A program made the position numbers and the translations under genes. Of a stretch of DNA of 64,000 bases, positions 60,862 to 64,000 are shown piece by piece (the stretch's first letter is position 1; the number at the start of each line of letters is the position of its first letter). The notes under the pieces are model-generated. The model searched no databases. It saw nothing but the letters and a program-made list of their open reading frames with translations, and was not told the DNA's origin. Origin of the DNA: Gammaproteobacteria bacterium (GTDB lineage: Bacteria; Pseudomonadota; Gammaproteobacteria; Steroidobacterales; GCA-2729495); contig JANQPY010000035.1 in NCBI GenBank assembly GCA_028285245.1, positions 86,920 to 150,919 of the forward strand, written 5' to 3'.

Positions 60862-61136
60862 TGACCCCTCTCCTCTCCGCTGTGCCGCATCGTGTAGTCC
60901 TGCACAAACTTCAACACCGCTAGTACACCGATAAAGTTGATGAGCGCATAGGCCAGCGCAAGGTCGAGGAAATCGGGGCGGCCATTGAGAAACGCAATAA
61001 CGGACAGCAGCAACACGGTCTTCGTGCCGAACATGTTCACGGCAAGCACACGGTCGTAGATGGTGGGGCCGAGAAGCGCGCGCGTGAGGGCAAGCGCCAT
61101 GGTCACGAGAATCGCAGTGGCAGTGGCGGCGTACAT
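60858..61136 (-). CDS. mnhF: Mrp-type antiporter subunit F
   Basis: 92 aa, three helices, MnhF signature GPTIYDRVLAVNMFGTKTVLLLSVIAFLNGRPDFLDLALAYALINFIGVLAVLKF. It follows mnhE by 4 bp and overlaps mnhG. Confidence 0.9.
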   Translation of the reverse strand: MYAATATAILVTMALALTRALLGPTIYDRVLAVNMFGTKTVLLLSVIAFLNGRPDFLDLALAYALINFIGVLAVLKFVQDYTMRHSGEERGQ

Positions 61137-61140
61137 GGCT

Positions 61141-61617
61141 TTAAGTTCTCTCCAGCGACCGAGCGCGTGCCAGCATCTCGCCCTTTTGCAGATCGGCAGC
61201 GGTTGCAGAGGTCAGGCAGTGAACTTCCAGCACGCCGCTGTCTACGTCCATCGTCAGCGTGCCCGGCGTCAAGGTAATCGCGTTGGCCAATGTGGCCCGG
61301 GACACCAGGGGCAGATCGCTGGCATCCACGTTGACGACTTCGGGCTGAATGTTCAGCGTCGGCTTCAGCACAACTCCAGCGACCTGCAAGTTTGATTTGA
61401 CGATCTCCTTCAGCAGCCATAGCCAGTATCCCGGCAGGCTCGGACCGAGACGCAGTGAATACACATCCTGATCAAAAAACCCGGTCCGCCGGGCCAGCAA
61501 GATGACCAGCACGCAGGAGGTGAGGCCTAGAACAAGCAGCAGTGGCTTGTAGATGCCCGACCAGAGCAGCCACGTTGCGGCCAGAACGAGGCCCAGTGTG
61601 ATGACTCGCCAGCTCAC
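61141..61617 (-). CDS. mnhE: Mrp-type antiporter subunit E
   Basis: 158 aa from a GTG at 61617, placed directly after the stop of the upstream D-type gene with GGAA upstream. Two helices at the start (LGLVLAATWLLWSG, LLLVLGLTSCVLVILLA) lead to the cytosolic MnhE domain with LPLVSRATLANAITLTPGTLTMDVDSGVLEVHCL. Confidence 0.88.
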   Translation of the reverse strand: MSWRVITLGLVLAATWLLWSGIYKPLLLVLGLTSCVLVILLARRTGFFDQDVYSLRLGPSLPGYWLWLLKEIVKSNLQVAGVVLKPTLNIQPEVVNVDASDLPLVSRATLANAITLTPGTLTMDVDSGVLEVHCLTSATAADLQKGEMLARARSLERT

Positions 61618-61618
61618 G

Positions 61619-63361
61619 TTAGAGATTCCACACGTAGTAAATGACCAGATAAACAATGAATGTGCCGCCGACGACCAACACCGCGATACTCGTTTCGGCG
61701 GATCGAACCAGCGCCCCGCCGGCACCGAGCAGTCTGCGCATTGCGGGCGTCAAACTCCCGGGTAACATGCGCGCCGCGATCGCGCCCGCGCCAGCCCAGG
61801 CACGCAGACCAGCGCGCCCGAGATTCGGCAGCAAACGTCTATAAATCCAGTCAATATCGAGATTCACCGAGCGCAGCTCCGGTGGATAGATGCCGGTGAG
61901 TTTCAGCCAGGCGAAGGCCAGTGCCGAGAACAACAGTAGCTGGAGTTGCGCAATCACCTTCGGGTAGTTGTAGGGGTCGTAGCCCGCATCCCAGGGCAGC
62001 AGTCCGTAGAGTAACGCGGGATAGCTGCCGACCAGGATGCATAGCGCCGCAGCGACAGCCATGGCGATGAGCATGTTGCGCGGTGCTTCGCGTGCGGCGA
62101 TACCCCCGTCATGTGAGAAGAACGCAAAGTACGGAATCTTGATACCTGCGTGATGAAATACGCCCGCTGAGGCGAACAGCAAGCCAAGCCAGGCAAGCGA
62201 ATAGCCTTCCTTAAGCATGGCCGTCATGATCATCGACTTCGAGACGAAGCCGTTGAACAACGGGAACGCCGAGATTGATGCCGCCCCAACAGCGCAAAAC
62301 ACCGTGGTTAAGGGCATTGACCGATATAGCCCGCCGAGATCGCTGCCCAGTACATGGCCCACCCGATACAGGACCGCGCCCATCGTCATGAACAACAGGC
62401 CCTTAAACAGCACTTCATTGAAGGCATGCGCGACGGCGCCGTTCAGGGCCAGTTCAGTACCAACACCGACGCCAACAACCATAAAGCCGATCTGATTGAT
62501 CATGCTGTAGCCAAGTACCCGCCTCAGGTCGTTCTCAATAACGGCGTAGAAAATTGGGAACAACGCCATGACGGTACCGATCGTCACCAGCACTTCTGTG
62601 CCGGGAAATCCGCGCGCAAGCGAGTACACGGCAACTTTCGTCGTGAACATGCTCAGGAATACGGTGCCGGACGGCGTCGCCTGCGGGTACGCGTCGGTGA
62701 TCCAGCTGTGCAGGAACGGGAAACCGCACTTGATGCCAAACGCCAGCAAAATCAGCCAGCCCGCCACACCATCGGTACCGATGAAGTTGAAGGCCAGATT
62801 GCCCGTGGCGCGAAAACTCAGTACGGCGCCAGCTAGCAACAAAAGTCCTGACACCAGGTGGAGGACCAGATAGCGAAAGCCCGCACCCGTGGACTGGGGC
62901 GAGCGCCCCGCCCACACCAGCACCACCGATGCCAGTGCCATACCTTCCCAGTAAAAAAACAGCGAGATCAGGTCGCCGGCGAACACCGCGCCCAGCGCGC
63001 TGCCAGCATAGGCAAGTGCAGCAACATGCTGATACGAATCGCGAACCTTGAGCGCGTAGACTCCCGCCAGCAGCGTGCCCAGATGAAACAGCAGACCAAA
63101 GAGCATGCTCAGGCGATCAACGCGCAGCTGAACAAGCTCAAAATCGAGCACGCGCCATACCCATGACGAACCTGGATCGAGCGCCAGGAGATTGAGGGTG
63201 CCAACTACCGGAGTAACCAATAGCAGGCATTGCCGAAGCCAAAGCAGCGACTCCGCCCGGCATAGCGCAATCAGCAACGCGCCTGCAAAGAACAGGAAGG
63301 CCGGCGGCATCGCCGCAAATGGCCAAAGCTCTAAATGCAGCGGGAAAGGACCGGCGATCAT
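61619..63361 (-). CDS. Second Mrp D-type/NuoL-like proton channel subunit
   Basis: 580 aa, about sixteen helices. The Proton_antipo_M core is visible: SLFFYWEGMALASVVLVW, FGIKCGFPFLHSWITDAYPQATPSGTVFLSMFTTKVAVY and AVIENDLRRVLGYSMINQIGFMVVGVGVG, with an extended C-terminal helical region (510-580). It is longer than the third-position MnhD and probably occupies the place of the MrpA head in this complex. It is 1 bp from mnhE and overlaps the small protein upstream by 4 bp. Confidence 0.85.
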   Translation of the reverse strand: MIAGPFPLHLELWPFAAMPPAFLFFAGALLIALCRAESLLWLRQCLLLVTPVVGTLNLLALDPGSSWVWRVLDFELVQLRVDRLSMLFGLLFHLGTLLAGVYALKVRDSYQHVAALAYAGSALGAVFAGDLISLFFYWEGMALASVVLVWAGRSPQSTGAGFRYLVLHLVSGLLLLAGAVLSFRATGNLAFNFIGTDGVAGWLILLAFGIKCGFPFLHSWITDAYPQATPSGTVFLSMFTTKVAVYSLARGFPGTEVLVTIGTVMALFPIFYAVIENDLRRVLGYSMINQIGFMVVGVGVGTELALNGAVAHAFNEVLFKGLLFMTMGAVLYRVGHVLGSDLGGLYRSMPLTTVFCAVGAASISAFPLFNGFVSKSMIMTAMLKEGYSLAWLGLLFASAGVFHHAGIKIPYFAFFSHDGGIAAREAPRNMLIAMAVAAALCILVGSYPALLYGLLPWDAGYDPYNYPKVIAQLQLLLFSALAFAWLKLTGIYPPELRSVNLDIDWIYRRLLPNLGRAGLRAWAGAGAIAARMLPGSLTPAMRRLLGAGGALVRSAETSIAVLVVGGTFIVYLVIYYVWNL

Positions 63362-63672
63362 GGCCGCTGCTCGTAGTAGTCCTCGTCACGCATGATGAGG
63401 CGTCTCAGAACCAGGCCCAACAGGACCAGAACCACGCAAGAACCCAATCCCCAGAGCGCGTACGAAGCCAGGAAGTCCAGTTCTTCGACGCGCTTAATCG
63501 CCTTACCTCCAGCGGGGAATGGCAACACAAGTTCGATAAGCACGGCGATCAGTGCTGCCACGTGCAAGCCGATTAACGCGATGCGCGCCCCGCGTTTCGA
63601 GACCCAGAACAATCCACCGTGCTCAGGCACGGCGCCATGTCCTGCATCGCTATTCTGGTTCTGTGACTGCAA
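63358..63672 (-). CDS. Small two-helix membrane protein of the Mrp-like operon
   Basis: 104 aa with helices at about 28-50 and 66-92 (GARIALIGLHVAALIAVLIELVL and ASYALWGLGSCVVLVLLGLVL). It is located between two D-type subunits and overlaps one by 4 bp, with the other 1 bp away. I do not recognise a family; proteins of this kind occur in Mrp variants with extra D subunits and may be accessory subunits. Confidence 0.7.
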   Translation of the reverse strand: MQSQNQNSDAGHGAVPEHGGLFWVSKRGARIALIGLHVAALIAVLIELVLPFPAGGKAIKRVEELDFLASYALWGLGSCVVLVLLGLVLRRLIMRDEDYYEQRP

Positions 63673-63673
63673 G

Positions 63674-64000
63674 CTAGTAAACCAGTCCGCGCAGAAACGT
63701 GAGCACGGGCTGCGCGGCGAAAAACAGCACCACCGTCATCGAAGCCGTCACACTGATCGCGATCAATGATGCGCGGGGAGCTTCGCCTGAGGCGACGGCG
63801 CTGGCTACCGCATCGGCATCAGGCGGCGGTGATGAGAAAGCGCGAATTGCAGGTGGCAGCAGATAGCCAACCGCCAGCAAAGAGCCAAGCAAAATCACAA
63901 TCATCATGATGGGCTGCCCGGCATCCATGGCGCCCTGGGCCAGATACCACTTGCTCCAGAAACCGCCCGTGAGCGGCAAACCGATAACGCACAGGCTGGC
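63674..64000 (-). CDS. Third Mrp D-type subunit, cut by the right window edge
   Basis: The frame is open from the stop at 63674 to the edge, 108 codons: CVIGLPLTGGFWSKWYLAQGAMDAG near the edge is typical of helix 12 in MrpD/NuoN proteins, then VILLGSLLAVGYLLPPAIRAF and a C-terminal helix. The start is beyond the window, so length is unknown. It is the first visible gene of the operon transcribed from right to left. Confidence 0.8.
   Translation of the reverse strand, partial: ASLCVIGLPLTGGFWSKWYLAQGAMDAGQPIMMIVILLGSLLAVGYLLPPAIRAFSSPPPDADAVASAVASGEAPRASLIAISVTASMTVVLFFAAQPVLTFLRGLVY

Overview
The window reads as about 64 kb of a high-GC, aerobic or microaerobic gammaproteobacterium, probably marine and free-living. 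This rests on the gene families present: a ccoNOQP-ccoGHIS oxidase cluster with OmpW, NnrU, TIGR02444, DUF3015, an FixJ/NahK-type regulator pair, DinB, Nei and an Mrp-like antiporter. Genes are dense, often overlap by 4 bp, and no gap exceeds about 300 bp. I found no tRNA, rRNA, CRISPR array, insertion sequence or prophage gene. Genes are cut at both ends: an AlbA_2-like protein on the left and an Mrp D-type subunit on the right.

Layout. 0-19 kb is a mixed chromosomal stretch: a Tat-exported molybdenum hydroxylase large subunit with no small subunit beside it, a CpeT-like lipoprotein, a Kef-type antiporter, an aldehyde dehydrogenase/acetolactate synthase pair, a carotenoid oxygenase, several oxidoreductases, small exported proteins, and a PepSY/PhoPQ-like two-component set. 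19-24.5 kb holds DinB, a MAPEG protein, an NfeD/QmcA pair, an exported metallo-hydrolase and an exported CbiX-like protein. 24.7-33.3 kb is a complete cbb3 oxidase structural and assembly cluster, all on the minus strand, with OmpW at its head. 33.5-39.5 kb holds two oxygenases converging on a strong terminator, a FixJ-type response regulator, a small cytochrome c with a universal stress protein, and a PAS-PAS hybrid histidine kinase.

39.7-51.9 kb: DUF3015, then a DUF4105 gene whose signal-peptide codons contain an intrinsic terminator. Next come a PTP-like lipoprotein, an ASCH protein and a photolyase that lacks the usual iron-sulfur cysteines. An ECF sigma factor with a ChrR-like cupin partner lies divergent from an exported DUF4331 protein and a lipoprotein. 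The 119 bp between them carries two oppositely oriented copies of a TGAATCC/CGTA promoter-like block, which suggests that one sigma factor controls both sides. This resembles the singlet-oxygen RpoE/ChrR systems that also control photolyases. TlpA-like, sialidase-like, DUF2256 and Nei genes follow.

51.9-57.7 kb: a cluster with an Fe/2-oxoglutarate dioxygenase, two small-molecule methyltransferases (one with the layout of animal histamine N-methyltransferase), a betaine-type substrate-binding/permease fusion without an ATPase, and an MFS carrier. I recognise no described pathway in it, and it is my leading candidate for an undescribed small-molecule system. 57.7-64 kb is an Mrp-like cation/proton antiporter operon with at least three proton-channel (D-type) subunits.
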